DNA of 64,000 nucleotides, from NCBI GenBank assembly GCA_036262035.1, contig DATAJS010000013.1, positions 310,001 through 374,000 of the forward strand. Direction: 5' to 3'. Origin of the DNA: Burkholderiales bacterium. Its GTDB lineage: Bacteria; Pseudomonadota; Gammaproteobacteria; Burkholderiales; SG8-41. This document shows positions 44,606 through 53,580 of this stretch, piece after piece. The notes below the pieces were generated by a model. The model had not been told where the DNA came from. It was given only the letters and a program-made list of their open reading frames with translations, and ran no database searches. Both the position numbers and the translations under genes were made by a program. Each line of letters begins with the position of its first letter. Positions within the stretch are counted from its first letter, which is position 1.

Positions 44606-44700
44606 GCAGTGTGCTCCTCCGATCAGTCTTGCCTCGTTCCGGCGCTTGGAATAGATTGCCCGTGATTGATTTTCCTCGATCGTATCCTGGAGATCTCGTC

Positions 44701-45567
44701 ATGGCACAAGTCGGCAAGAAGTCCACATTCGAAGCAGGCAATGTGCGTTTCGCCGTCCAGCACGAGCTGTGGGACGGGAACATCGACGACCACTCCGACC
44801 AGGGCGTGGCCATCCTCGTCGTCGGACAGGCTGGCGGGAAAGAGACGACGCTGCTGCGGTTCAATTGTTTCGACCTGGAGCGCAGCTATGTGTACGGTCC
44901 CGAGAGCCTGAAGAGACTCTGCCGCATGGATCCGACGGTCGACGGCAACCCGATCGGCTGGTCGGTGAAGCAGATCAGGACCCGGCTGCCCGACATGCTC
45001 CGCAGGTCCCGATACGAGGACCTCGCGGAACAGGTCGATGCGCAGGCGGTCGAGCGCGCCCTGCCCGAGGTCGAATCCACGGCGCGGGCGCTGTTTGCCA
45101 GCGCCAGGAACACCGTCAAGCACAACCGCGGCACCGAGATGTTCGAGGCCGGCCCCTTCAGGTTCGGCCTTGAGCTGCGCAAGCAGCAAGGCGGAGACGG
45201 CGGCCTGGCGATCCACGTGCTGGCCGATCTGGCGGGCACGCCGGGCCGCACCTACATGGAAGAAACCGAATTGCTGGCTTTCGATTGCTTCCGCGAAGCC
45301 CCGCACTATCACTACGGTCCGCGCAACAAGAACCACCGCATCTTCTGGGACAAGACGCTGGTGCCCGACCCGCTGGAGTGGACGCTCGAGCAATTCAAGA
45401 GCGGGAAGCTGCGCGACATGATCCAGCGCGCGGGCTATCCGGGTGTGGCAGCGGACTACGACGAACATCTCGTGGCTGCCGTCCTGCCGGCGCTGGAAAA
45501 GCGCGCGCGGGAAATAAACGCCCAACCGCTGCCTGCCGAACCGACGCCCAACCTCGTCCCGCGTTGA
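44701..45567 (+). CDS. Unrecognised protein made of two tandem copies of one domain
   Basis: 288 residues from the ATG at 44701. Residues about 9-131 and 147-270 are internal repeats: FEAGNVRF and FEAGPFRF open the copies, LLRFNCFDLE aligns with LLAFDCFREA, YVYGPESLKR with YHYGPRNKNH, GWSVKQIRTRLPDML with EWTLEQFKSGKLRDM, and ALPEVES with VLPALEK. The second copy carries extra His/Tyr residues. There is no signal peptide or known motif. It runs directly into an aminotransferase gene. Confidence 0.7.
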   Translation: MAQVGKKSTFEAGNVRFAVQHELWDGNIDDHSDQGVAILVVGQAGGKETTLLRFNCFDLERSYVYGPESLKRLCRMDPTVDGNPIGWSVKQIRTRLPDMLRRSRYEDLAEQVDAQAVERALPEVESTARALFASARNTVKHNRGTEMFEAGPFRFGLELRKQQGGDGGLAIHVLADLAGTPGRTYMEETELLAFDCFREAPHYHYGPRNKNHRIFWDKTLVPDPLEWTLEQFKSGKLRDMIQRAGYPGVAADYDEHLVAAVLPALEKRAREINAQPLPAEPTPNLVPR

Positions 45568-45572
45568 TCGGC

Positions 45573-46706
45573 GTGTCTTCGCGCGGAAGCGAGCCGCTGT
45601 TCGATCCGCGCGATTTCCTGATTGCGGACGGCGTCGCGCATCTCTGCGCCGGCGGAGAGAGCGCGTGCCTGCATCGCCACGCCGCCGCGCTTGCGCGCTA
45701 TCTGCGTGACAAGAGCAGCGGCATGGCCGGGCGCATCGCGCAGGAAGCGCAGATCGCCCGTGCCCGCGCCGCTATCGCCCGCGCCTGGGGAGTCGACGCG
45801 GCGTCGATCGGATTCGTCGGCAACGTCGCAGAGGGTGTGGCCATCGTCGCGGACAGTCTCGACTGGCGCGACGGCGACAATTTCGTCATCGATGCCGACG
45901 AATATCCGTCCGTCGTCGGACCATTCCTCGCCCGCCGCAATCCGCGCGTGACCTTGAGGCAGGCCAGAGGAACCGCGCCCGGCCGCTTCGCCGAATGCGT
46001 CGATGCGCGCACACGCGCGATCGGTGTCAGCTACGTTTCGTACCTGACCGGTGAACGGCACGATCTCGCAGCGCTCCGCGCGCTGGCGGACAGCGTCGGC
46101 GCGTTGCTCGTCGTGGACTTCACCCAGGCCGCCGGTTACCTGCCGATTCCGGCATCGGTCGCGGACTTCGCGTTCTCGGCCTGCTACAAATGGCTGCTCG
46201 GCGTCACCGGCGTTGCCGTCGCCTACTGGAACCGGACACGCCAGCCGGCGTGGTCGCCCGCTTCCGCGGGCTGGTACTCCTTCGAGCCCGGATCCCGCGG
46301 CTACGACAATCCGCCGCCGCTGCGGGCCGACGCGCTGCGCTTCACCCGCGGCAATCCTGCGCACGCTTCGCTCTACGTGCTGGCGGATGCGCTGGACTAT
46401 CTGGCGGCTCACGACGCGCGCGATATCCAGGCGCACGTCCAGGGCATGACGACGGCGATGCTGGAGCGGCTCGAAGCCCTGCGGATTCCGACGCTCACGC
46501 CGGCCGATCCGGCGCGGCACGGTGCGAGCGTTTGCATTCCGTCGCCGCGCGCGCAGGCGATCGTCGATGCGATGGCGCGCCGCGGGGTGCTCGCGTGGAA
46601 CGGCCAGGGCCGCATCCGTTTCAGCTTCCACGGCTACAACTCGCGCCGCGACGTCGATCGGGCGATCGTCGCGTTGAGTGCGGAATGGAAAGACAAGAGC
46701 TTATGA
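45573..46706 (+). CDS. Aminotransferase class V family PLP enzyme
   Basis: 377 residues from GTG; a TTG three codons upstream overlapping the previous stop is the alternative. It has the cofactor Asp in VVDFTQAAG (182) and the PLP-binding Lys206 in FSACYKWLLG. It resembles kynureninase/isopenicillin-epimerase-like members of the family. It probably acts on an amino acid or cysteine-like substrate. It couples to the next gene by an ATGA overlap. Confidence 0.87.
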   Translation: MSSRGSEPLFDPRDFLIADGVAHLCAGGESACLHRHAAALARYLRDKSSGMAGRIAQEAQIARARAAIARAWGVDAASIGFVGNVAEGVAIVADSLDWRDGDNFVIDADEYPSVVGPFLARRNPRVTLRQARGTAPGRFAECVDARTRAIGVSYVSYLTGERHDLAALRALADSVGALLVVDFTQAAGYLPIPASVADFAFSACYKWLLGVTGVAVAYWNRTRQPAWSPASAGWYSFEPGSRGYDNPPPLRADALRFTRGNPAHASLYVLADALDYLAAHDARDIQAHVQGMTTAMLERLEALRIPTLTPADPARHGASVCIPSPRAQAIVDAMARRGVLAWNGQGRIRFSFHGYNSRRDVDRAIVALSAEWKDKSL

Positions 46707-47857
46707 CCGAGCAGGGACGCCCAAACTACGATCGTCCGCTCTTCGACCTTCACAAAGTGTCCGGCACACCGGTGATCGTCGAAAACATCGAAGTCGTGCG
46801 CTGGCGAGACATCCATTTCCTTCGCGCGCGGTCCAGTGATGGCGCGGAGGGTCTCGTCATGATCAGCGAGGGCCGTCATTTCCTTACGGCGATGCTGAAG
46901 GAGAAGGTCCTGCCGTTTTTCGCCGGCCGCGACGCCCGCGATCTCGAAACGCTGGTCGACGAGGTGTACGCGTGGAAGTCGAACTACAAGTACGCCGGGC
47001 CGGCGCTGTGGACGACCGTCGCGTGGGCCGAAGCGGCGCTGTTCGACCTCCTCGGCAAGGCCGCCGGCAAATCCATCGCCGATCTGCTCGGCGGACGCCG
47101 GCGCGATTGCGTGCCGGTCTACGTCTCCAGCCTCCTTCGCGAAACCACGGCGGAAGAAGAGGTCGAGTGGGTCGGGCGGCGCATCGAGCAGACCCGGGCG
47201 AAGGCGGTGAAGCTGAAGATCGGCGGACGTCTCAGCCGAAACGCGGACGTATCGCCGGGCCGCAGCGAACGCCTGATCGCGCTCGCCCGAAAGACGTGGG
47301 GCGACGCGATGAAGATCTACGTCGACGCGAACGGCTCCTACGACGCGCCCCACGCTCTCGAAGTCGCGAAGATGCTGAAGGCGCACGGCGTCGTCTTCTT
47401 CGAGGAGCCGTGCCCGTTCGAAGACCTGGACGAGACCAGGGCGGTCGCCGACGCGCTGGACATGCCCGTCGCCGGCGGCGAGCAGGACGCGAGCCTGCCG
47501 CGCTTCGAGTACATGGCGCGCAACCGCGTCGTGGACATCCTCCAGCCCGACATGCTCTACAACGGCGGCTTCATCCGCAATCACCGGGTGAGCGTCATCG
47601 CGCGGCACTACGGACTGCCGCTGACGCCGCACAGTCCCTATCTCGGGCCGCGGCAGGCTCTGACGACACACTACTGCGCCACGCTGCCCGAGCTGCCCAT
47701 CGAGATGGAATACGCAGCCGCGCTGCCGGAACGCCCGATGGATTGGTACAGGCCCCAAATCGAAGCGAAGAACGGCTTGGTTGCGGTGCCGACGGGACCC
47801 GGCCTCGGCATCGAGCTCGCGCCCGAAGTCGTGAACGGGCTGAAGATCGTCGACTAA
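46703..47857 (+). CDS. Enolase-superfamily enzyme (mandelate racemase/galactarate dehydratase type)
   Basis: 384 residues. Bases Lys170 and Lys172 (KLKIG), metal ligands Asp208 (DANG), Glu234 (EEP) and Glu260 (GGEQD), and a His in TPHSPYLG are all visible, a complete active site. It probably dehydrates or epimerises an acid sugar or dipeptide-like compound. It lies between a class V aminotransferase and an amidohydrolase in one operon. Confidence 0.9.
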   Translation: MTEQGRPNYDRPLFDLHKVSGTPVIVENIEVVRWRDIHFLRARSSDGAEGLVMISEGRHFLTAMLKEKVLPFFAGRDARDLETLVDEVYAWKSNYKYAGPALWTTVAWAEAALFDLLGKAAGKSIADLLGGRRRDCVPVYVSSLLRETTAEEEVEWVGRRIEQTRAKAVKLKIGGRLSRNADVSPGRSERLIALARKTWGDAMKIYVDANGSYDAPHALEVAKMLKAHGVVFFEEPCPFEDLDETRAVADALDMPVAGGEQDASLPRFEYMARNRVVDILQPDMLYNGGFIRNHRVSVIARHYGLPLTPHSPYLGPRQALTTHYCATLPELPIEMEYAAALPERPMDWYRPQIEAKNGLVAVPTGPGLGIELAPEVVNGLKIVD

Positions 47858-47867
47858 GGAGAGAGAC

Positions 47868-49022
47868 GTGAAATTCGATCTGGTGATTGCAGGCGGCGAA
47901 GTGCTCGATCCGGGCGCGGGGCTGCGCGGGGTGATGGACATCGGCATCGTCGGCGGCAAGATCGCGGCGGTGGCGCCGTCGCTGGCGTCGGCGGACGCCG
48001 TGCGAACGGTGAGCGCGAAGGGGTACTACGTCTTTCCCGGTCTCGTCGACATCCACGCCCACGTGCTGATCAACGCGCACGACATGGGGATCCACACCGA
48101 CCGCTTCCTGCGCTCGACCGGCGTCACGACGCTGTGCGATGCGGGCAGCACGGGTTCATCCAACTTCGCCGGCTTGCGCAACGTGCTCGATCATCACGTG
48201 CACACGCGCGTGCGCGCCTTCGTGAACCTGTCGGCGCTCGGCATCACCGGCACGGCGCGCGGCGGCGAGCTCCAGCATTTTCCCTATGCCGATCCGGAGG
48301 GCTGCGCGCAAACGATCAAGGACAACCCGGACCTCGCCATCGGCGTGAAGCTGCGCTTCGGGCCGAACCTCGTCTGGGAGTATTCGGCCGAGCCGGTGAA
48401 GCTCGCGCGCCGCACCGCCCACATGGCCGGCAACGTGCCGATGATGATGCACATCACCGATTCGCCCATCCCGCTGCCGGCGCTCATCGAGCACATGATC
48501 CCCGGCGACATCGTCACCCACTGCTATCACGGCCGCAACAACGGCATCATGGGTCAGGAGAAAGCGTTCGTGCTGAAGGAAGTGGTCGAGGCGCAGCGCG
48601 CGGGCATCGTCTTCGACTGCGCGCACGGCCGCAGCCACTTCAACTTCCGGATGATCGAGAAGGCGCTGGACCAGGGCTTCCTGCCCGATACCATCTCCAC
48701 CGACCTCACCATGACCTCGGCCACCCAGGGTCCGGTATGGGATCTGCCCACCACGATGACCAAGCTGCTGCACTTCGGCATGTCGCTCGAGGACATCGTC
48801 CGGCGCACCACCGCGGCGCCCGCGCGCATCATGGGCTACGAGGGCACGGTCGGGACGCTCAAGCCCGGCGCCAACGCCGACGTGGCGGTGTTCGGGCTGC
48901 GCGACGGCCGCTTCGACCTGAAAGACAGTGACGGCAACGTCGTCACCGCAAAGCGCCGGCTGCTCGCTCAGACCACGATCAAGGACGGCCGCATCTGGTA
49001 CGAGCGGCCCGCAGGGGAGTAA
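47868..49022 (+). CDS. Amidohydrolase/deacetylase family metallohydrolase
   Basis: 384 residues. The metal-binding HAH motif (His63, His65) is preceded by VFPGLVDI, and Lys161 in GVKLRF is the likely carboxylated bridging ligand. A C-terminal beta domain (GANADVAVFGL) closes the composite sandwich. It resembles dihydroorotase-like and D-amino-acid deacetylase-like enzymes. It follows the enolase-superfamily gene by 10 bases. Confidence 0.88.
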   Translation: MKFDLVIAGGEVLDPGAGLRGVMDIGIVGGKIAAVAPSLASADAVRTVSAKGYYVFPGLVDIHAHVLINAHDMGIHTDRFLRSTGVTTLCDAGSTGSSNFAGLRNVLDHHVHTRVRAFVNLSALGITGTARGGELQHFPYADPEGCAQTIKDNPDLAIGVKLRFGPNLVWEYSAEPVKLARRTAHMAGNVPMMMHITDSPIPLPALIEHMIPGDIVTHCYHGRNNGIMGQEKAFVLKEVVEAQRAGIVFDCAHGRSHFNFRMIEKALDQGFLPDTISTDLTMTSATQGPVWDLPTTMTKLLHFGMSLEDIVRRTTAAPARIMGYEGTVGTLKPGANADVAVFGLRDGRFDLKDSDGNVVTAKRRLLAQTTIKDGRIWYERPAGE

Positions 49023-49137
49023 GCCTCGCGACCTCGAGCGGATGAAAAATCATCCGCGCGACGTCGATTCGCGCCCTCGCCGTTCGACTACAGGGTGCAG
49101 ATCCACTCATCCTCTCAACGCTCACAGGAGTGCGGAA

Positions 49138-49620
49138 ATGGCCCCGAAAAACACGATCTGTCTCTGGTACGACCGCGACGCTCTGGACGCCGCCGGGTTC
49201 TACGCGAAGACGTTCCCCGACAGCGCCGTCGGCGCGGTGATGCGGGCGCCCGGCGACTATCCCGACGGCAAACAGGGCGACATCCTGACCGTCGAGTTCA
49301 CCGTCGCCGGCATTCCGTGTGTCGGACTCAACGGCGGGCCGCAGTTCAAGCACAGCGAGGCTTTCTCGTTCCAGATCTCGACGGACGACCAGGCGGAAAC
49401 CGATCGCCTGTGGAACGCGATCGTGGGGAACGGCGGCCAGGAAAGCGCGTGCGGATGGTGCAAGGACAAGTGGGGCCTGAACTGGCAGATCACGCCGCGC
49501 GCCCTCATCGAGGCGATCACCGACCCCGATCGCGCAGCCGCCAAGCGTGCGTTCGACGCCATGATGACGATGACGAAGATCGACATCGCCGCGATCGAGG
49601 CGGCACGGCGGGGAAAATGA
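49138..49620 (+). CDS. VOC-family protein of the PhnB/3-demethylubiquinone methyltransferase-like type
   Basis: 160 residues from an ATG with ACAGGAG upstream. It has the family start NTICLWYDRDALDAAGFYAKTFPDS, GIPCVGLNGGP and a WGLNWQITPRAL segment. Function of this group is unclear despite the methyltransferase name. It stands alone after the amidohydrolase operon; the 115-base gap holds nothing else that I can support. Confidence 0.85.
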   Translation: MAPKNTICLWYDRDALDAAGFYAKTFPDSAVGAVMRAPGDYPDGKQGDILTVEFTVAGIPCVGLNGGPQFKHSEAFSFQISTDDQAETDRLWNAIVGNGGQESACGWCKDKWGLNWQITPRALIEAITDPDRAAAKRAFDAMMTMTKIDIAAIEAARRGK

Positions 49621-49658
49621 AAGCGGACGCGAAGCTGCTCGAAGCGGAATAGCTGGCG

Positions 49659-50663
49659 CTATTCGGAAGCGGAGGGTTGCCAACCGAGGGCCGGCGCCAC
49701 GACTTTCGCGATCAGCTCGATCGATCGCAGGATGTGCGCATGCGGCGGGTCGATCGAATGCACCTGCACGGTCCAGTCGGTCGCGCGCGCCAGCGCAGTA
49801 TCGGTCTTCAGCGAAGCGACGACGTCCTCGGGGCTGCCGGTATGGATATCGAGCAGCGCGACCGCTTCCTCGATCGAGCAGCCCGGCGGCAGGCGCCTGA
49901 CGCCGGCGAGCTTCGCACCGGTGCCGCGGATGCCGGCTTCGCAGTGTCTTAACGCCTCCTTGCGATCGTCGGCCACGAACACCGTGCGCGAAGCGAGGAT
50001 GCGCGGCTCGCGGCCTGGCGGCAGCGCTTCGAGATACGCGTCGATCAGCGGGTTCTGGATCTGGTCCAGCGTGAGCCGCCCCGGACCGTGCGGGCGCGGC
50101 TGGTTGCGCGACAACATCAGCCCATCGCCGGCGCGCCCGGCGCGCTGCGCGCCTTCGATCGAGAACGTCGCCTGCCAGATGCGATCGGCCAGTCCGGCGT
50201 TCACCGGGTAGAGACTGTCCCCGCCGGGCAGCGCGCGGCCGGCCCACGCATCGCGCAGCAACTCGAGATGATGGGTCATCAGGATGTGACGGTCGTTGCT
50301 GTCCAGACCGAACGCGGTGTACATGCTCAGGTTGCCGCCGGGCGCCACGCCGACTTCCAGGCGTCCGCCCGACATGATGTCGAGCACCGAGGCATCTTCG
50401 GCCACGCGGATCGGCAGCTCCAGCGGCAGCGTGATGATCGCGGTGCCCAGCCGGATGCGCGACGTGCGCGCGGCGACGTGTGCAAGATAGACGAAGGGCG
50501 ACGGCAGGCCGCCCTCGGCTTCATGGAAATGGTGCTGCGCGACCCACACCGCATCGAAGCCCAACGCTTCCGCCTGCGCGATCTGTGCGTCGGCGAGGCG
50601 ATAGCGCTCGGCCGGCGGCGCCTGGTCGAGCAGGCGTGTGAAGAAGCCCAGGCGCTGTCTCAC
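49659..50663 (-). CDS. LLM-class flavin-dependent monooxygenase
   Basis: 334 residues in a TIM-barrel luciferase-like fold: LGFFTRLLDQAPPAERYRLAD at the start, WVAQHHFHEAEGG and the GGRLEVGVAPGG loop that binds FMN. It probably hydroxylates an organic compound. Its start overlaps the stop of the dioxygenase gene (ATGA), so the two are a unit of ring hydroxylation and cleavage. Confidence 0.87.
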   Translation of the reverse strand: MRQRLGFFTRLLDQAPPAERYRLADAQIAQAEALGFDAVWVAQHHFHEAEGGLPSPFVYLAHVAARTSRIRLGTAIITLPLELPIRVAEDASVLDIMSGGRLEVGVAPGGNLSMYTAFGLDSNDRHILMTHHLELLRDAWAGRALPGGDSLYPVNAGLADRIWQATFSIEGAQRAGRAGDGLMLSRNQPRPHGPGRLTLDQIQNPLIDAYLEALPPGREPRILASRTVFVADDRKEALRHCEAGIRGTGAKLAGVRRLPPGCSIEEAVALLDIHTGSPEDVVASLKTDTALARATDWTVQVHSIDPPHAHILRSIELIAKVVAPALGWQPSASE

Positions 50664-51571
50664 GCTACGGCGTCGCTGGCGGCGATCGTCTGGCGTGCCC
50701 TGCTTTCATCACCGGCGGGCGCGAGCCGGAAATCGAACTCGAGCGAAAGAAACGGATTGGTGAGACCGCGCTGCTTCGCCAGCGCCGCGTCGTCGACCGT
50801 CTCGTAGTAGCCGACGAGCGAGCGCTTCACCGCGAACACCGCGTCGTGGTCGAGGTACGGATCGCCGTCGACGAAGACGTGCGTGATCACCTGCTCGTAT
50901 CCCGGCGCCGAGACGATCGCATGCATGTGCGCCGGCCGCATGTGATGGTTGCCGGTCGCGCGCACCAGATCGCCGACAGGTCCGTCCATCGGGATGCTGT
51001 AGAACTTCGGCTTGTAACTCGCGAAGGCGTACTCGCCCCGGTCGTTCGCCTTCACGCGGCCGCGCAATTCGAGGCCACCGTCGGTCTGCAGGTCGTAGAC
51101 CCCGTCGGCCTTCGCCTGCCAGATGTCGAGCACCGCGCCGGCTATCGGAGCTCCGTCGACCGACAGGACACGGCCGCTGACCCACACATCCTCGCCTTTC
51201 AGCGTGGCGCCTTGGCGCAGGTCGGCGCCGTAACCGTATTCCTTCGCGCCGTGCGCGAAAAACGGGCCGAGCACGGTCGCCTCGGTCGCGCCGAGCGCGG
51301 CCTTGTTGCCCAGCGCGACTACCATCATCGACAGCCCGAGCACGTCGGACAGGAGGATGAGCTCCTGGCATTTCGCGTCGCACTTCTGCCCTACCGCGGT
51401 GAGGAAGCGAATCCCCTCGAACCATTCCGCCTCGGTCAGGTCGACCTCGCGCGCGAAGGCGTGCAGGTGCTTCACCGCGGCGGCCATGATCTCGCGCAGC
51501 CGCGGATTCTTCGTGTCGTTCAGCCGCGCGAGGACCTCGGCGGTCAGTGTGTTCTCGTCGAGCTGTCGCAT
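50660..51571 (-). CDS. Intradiol ring-cleavage dioxygenase (hydroxyquinol 1,2-dioxygenase-like)
   Basis: 303 residues, usual size for hydroxyquinol or catechol 1,2-dioxygenase. An N-terminal helical linker is followed by the beta domain with non-haem Fe(III) ligands Tyr159 (GVYDLQ), Tyr191 (KPKFYSIP), His215 and His217 (RPAHMH). It cleaves a (hydroxy)catechol between the hydroxyls to a muconate-type product. It is coupled to the LLM monooxygenase gene. Confidence 0.93.
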   Translation of the reverse strand: MRQLDENTLTAEVLARLNDTKNPRLREIMAAAVKHLHAFAREVDLTEAEWFEGIRFLTAVGQKCDAKCQELILLSDVLGLSMMVVALGNKAALGATEATVLGPFFAHGAKEYGYGADLRQGATLKGEDVWVSGRVLSVDGAPIAGAVLDIWQAKADGVYDLQTDGGLELRGRVKANDRGEYAFASYKPKFYSIPMDGPVGDLVRATGNHHMRPAHMHAIVSAPGYEQVITHVFVDGDPYLDHDAVFAVKRSLVGYYETVDDAALAKQRGLTNPFLSLEFDFRLAPAGDESRARQTIAASDAVA

Positions 51572-51586
51572 GGGACCTCCGGAGCG

Positions 51587-51988
51587 TTACTGCGACAGCG
51601 CGGCGACACCGGCCTTGGCGATCTCCTCGTCCTCCTCGGCCTTCGCGCCGCTGACGCCGATCGCGCCCAGCACTCGGCCGTCGCGCAGCACCGGCACCGC
51701 GCCCTGCGCGGGCACACATTCACCGGGCACCGACGCCATGAACGACTGCATCACGGGCGAGGCCGCGCGAGCGGCGAGGTCGGCGCTCGGCACGCCGAAA
51801 TTGGCCGATGCGTACGCCTTGCCTTTGGAGATGCCCGCGGTGCGCCACGACACGCCGTCGAGCCGCACCATCGTCAGCAGATCGCCGCGCCCGTCGACGA
51901 CTGAGATCGAGACCTTCACGCCCATCTGCTGTGCCTTGGCCTGCGCTGCCTGCAGCATCCTCTGCGCTTCGGGGGTGGTCAGATACAT
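51587..51988 (-). CDS. GlcG/HbpS-family protein
   Basis: 133 residues with the typical helix-sheet pattern: VKVSISVVDGRGDLLTMVRLDG, ISKGKAYASANFGVPS and GVSGAKAEEDEEIAKAG. Members are found in catabolic operons, and some bind haem or act as small enzymes. It is next to the dioxygenase gene on the same strand. Confidence 0.85.
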   Translation of the reverse strand: MYLTTPEAQRMLQAAQAKAQQMGVKVSISVVDGRGDLLTMVRLDGVSWRTAGISKGKAYASANFGVPSADLAARAASPVMQSFMASVPGECVPAQGAVPVLRDGRVLGAIGVSGAKAEEDEEIAKAGVAALSQ

Positions 51989-52019
51989 GTGAGCCTCCTT
52001 GGGTTGGCGTTTCGAGTCG

Positions 52020-52553
52020 TCACGCGGGAACCGGCACGCGATGCAGCTTCACCGCCATCGCGACCGAGCTGTAGTAACCCAGCAGCGCCAGGACCTCGGC
52101 GATGCCGTTGCGGCCGAGCACGCGCTCGGCGCGCTCGAAGACTTCGTCCGATCCCGCGCCCGGCGCCATCGCGATCTTCGCCAGATCGTAGATGGTGCGC
52201 TCTCGCTCGTCGTCGATCTGCGGGTCCTGACCGGCGCGCATCGCGTCGAACACGCTCTGCGGATACCCGAGCTTGACCGCGGCCCTCGTGTGCACCGTCC
52301 ACACGAACTCGCCTTTCCAGTGATTGGCGATGATGCAGATGACGAGCTCGACCTCGCGCTCCGACAGCGAGCCTTTCTTGTTGAGAAAGGTGCCGATCGT
52401 CTCCAGCGCGGCGGCGAGCTTCGGCGAGTGGATCCAGATGCGATACGGCGTCAGCAGCCGGCCGCGCCCGGCGACGAGGTCGTCGAATACTTTCTTCTGC
52501 TCGGGCGTGAGCTCGTTTTCGGGAATGTCCTTGATGCGGGTCGATTCGGGCAT
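52020..52553 (-). CDS. Carboxymuconolactone decarboxylase/AhpD-like protein
   Basis: 177 residues from the ATG at 52553, preceded by GGAGAGCACG; an ATG at 52571 overlapping the upstream stop is an alternative. The helical core (ELVICIIANHWKGEFVWTVHTRAAV) matches the CMD family, but the AhpD CxxC is absent. In this cluster it may take part in processing ring-cleavage products. Confidence 0.82.
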   Translation of the reverse strand: MPESTRIKDIPENELTPEQKKVFDDLVAGRGRLLTPYRIWIHSPKLAAALETIGTFLNKKGSLSEREVELVICIIANHWKGEFVWTVHTRAAVKLGYPQSVFDAMRAGQDPQIDDERERTIYDLAKIAMAPGAGSDEVFERAERVLGRNGIAEVLALLGYYSSVAMAVKLHRVPVPA

Positions 52554-52567
52554 CGTGCTCTCCGTCG

Positions 52568-53497
52568 TCATTTATCCGCTGCCGGCTTGCCCATCAGGAA
52601 CGGCTGCAACGCCGCCGAGATGAAGTCGTTCGCCGGCGTCGCGACGCCGTGCTCTCTTCCGAGCACCCTGACGCGTCCACCCAGCCACGGGTACTCGAGG
52701 CGATTGCCCGCGACGGTGTCGACCGCCATCGACGGCATCACCATCGGCGTCGCGGTGCGCGCCTTTGCGAGGCGCTCCTCCATCTTCTCCGGCGGCAGCG
52801 AAACGCCGACCGCACGGCCGACGGCGACGGCCTCGTTGAACACCGCGCTGTAGAGCGCCCAGCTTTCGTCGTGCGACTGCACTACCCCCATGGGCGAGCG
52901 CAGCAGCGCACACAACGAGCTGTTCGCGACGAGACCGATGAACTTGTCCCACAGGATGGCGCGCCCGTCGGTGGCGACGGTCACCGAAATCCCCGCAGCC
53001 CCGAAAACCTCTTTCACCGCGAGCAGCCTCGCCGATTGCTCGCCGTTCGCCTCCGCTACCGTGATCGCCGAGTTGGGATTGCGCTGGCGGATGACGCCCG
53101 GCTCCTCGATGGCGGCGTTCATCGACGCCGATCCGTAGACGACGTTCTTCCAGCCGAGCGCCCTGGCGAGCGTGTCGGGCGCATCGATGCCGTTCTGGAG
53201 CGGGATGACGGCGGTGTTTTCCCTGAGCAGGGGCTTGAGTGTCGGCGCGAGCGCTTCGAGCGACCACATCTTCGGCGTCACGAGCACGACGTCACACGCG
53301 CCGATCGCGCGCGGATCGACTTCTGCCTGGAGCTCGACGCTGAACCGGCCGTTCGGACCGATCACGGCGAGGCCGTTGCGCCTGATCGGGTCGCGGTGTC
53401 GCTCGGTCACCAGCACGCCGACATCGTTTCCCGCCTGCTTCAGCAGCGCCGCAAGCAATCCCCCCACTCCACCCGCACCGACCACGCCGATTTTCAT
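52568..53497 (-). CDS. Ketopantoate reductase (PanE/ApbA) family protein
   Basis: 309 residues. The ATG at 53497 has AAAGGG upstream and places the NADP loop GAGGVGG at the very start; a GTG two codons earlier is possible. Catalytic Lys is expected in ILWDKFIGLVANS. Family members reduce 2-oxo acids, and in catabolic clusters often act on other substrates than ketopantoate. It overlaps the start region of the CMD-like gene. Confidence 0.85.
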   Translation of the reverse strand: MKIGVVGAGGVGGLLAALLKQAGNDVGVLVTERHRDPIRRNGLAVIGPNGRFSVELQAEVDPRAIGACDVVLVTPKMWSLEALAPTLKPLLRENTAVIPLQNGIDAPDTLARALGWKNVVYGSASMNAAIEEPGVIRQRNPNSAITVAEANGEQSARLLAVKEVFGAAGISVTVATDGRAILWDKFIGLVANSSLCALLRSPMGVVQSHDESWALYSAVFNEAVAVGRAVGVSLPPEKMEERLAKARTATPMVMPSMAVDTVAGNRLEYPWLGGRVRVLGREHGVATPANDFISAALQPFLMGKPAADK

Positions 53498-53580
53498 CGC
53501 CACCCTTTCCGAAATGAGACACCCGTTTTTTTTGATCTTACGCTACCTTATACGCATCACCGATGGGAGAGGAGAACGCA

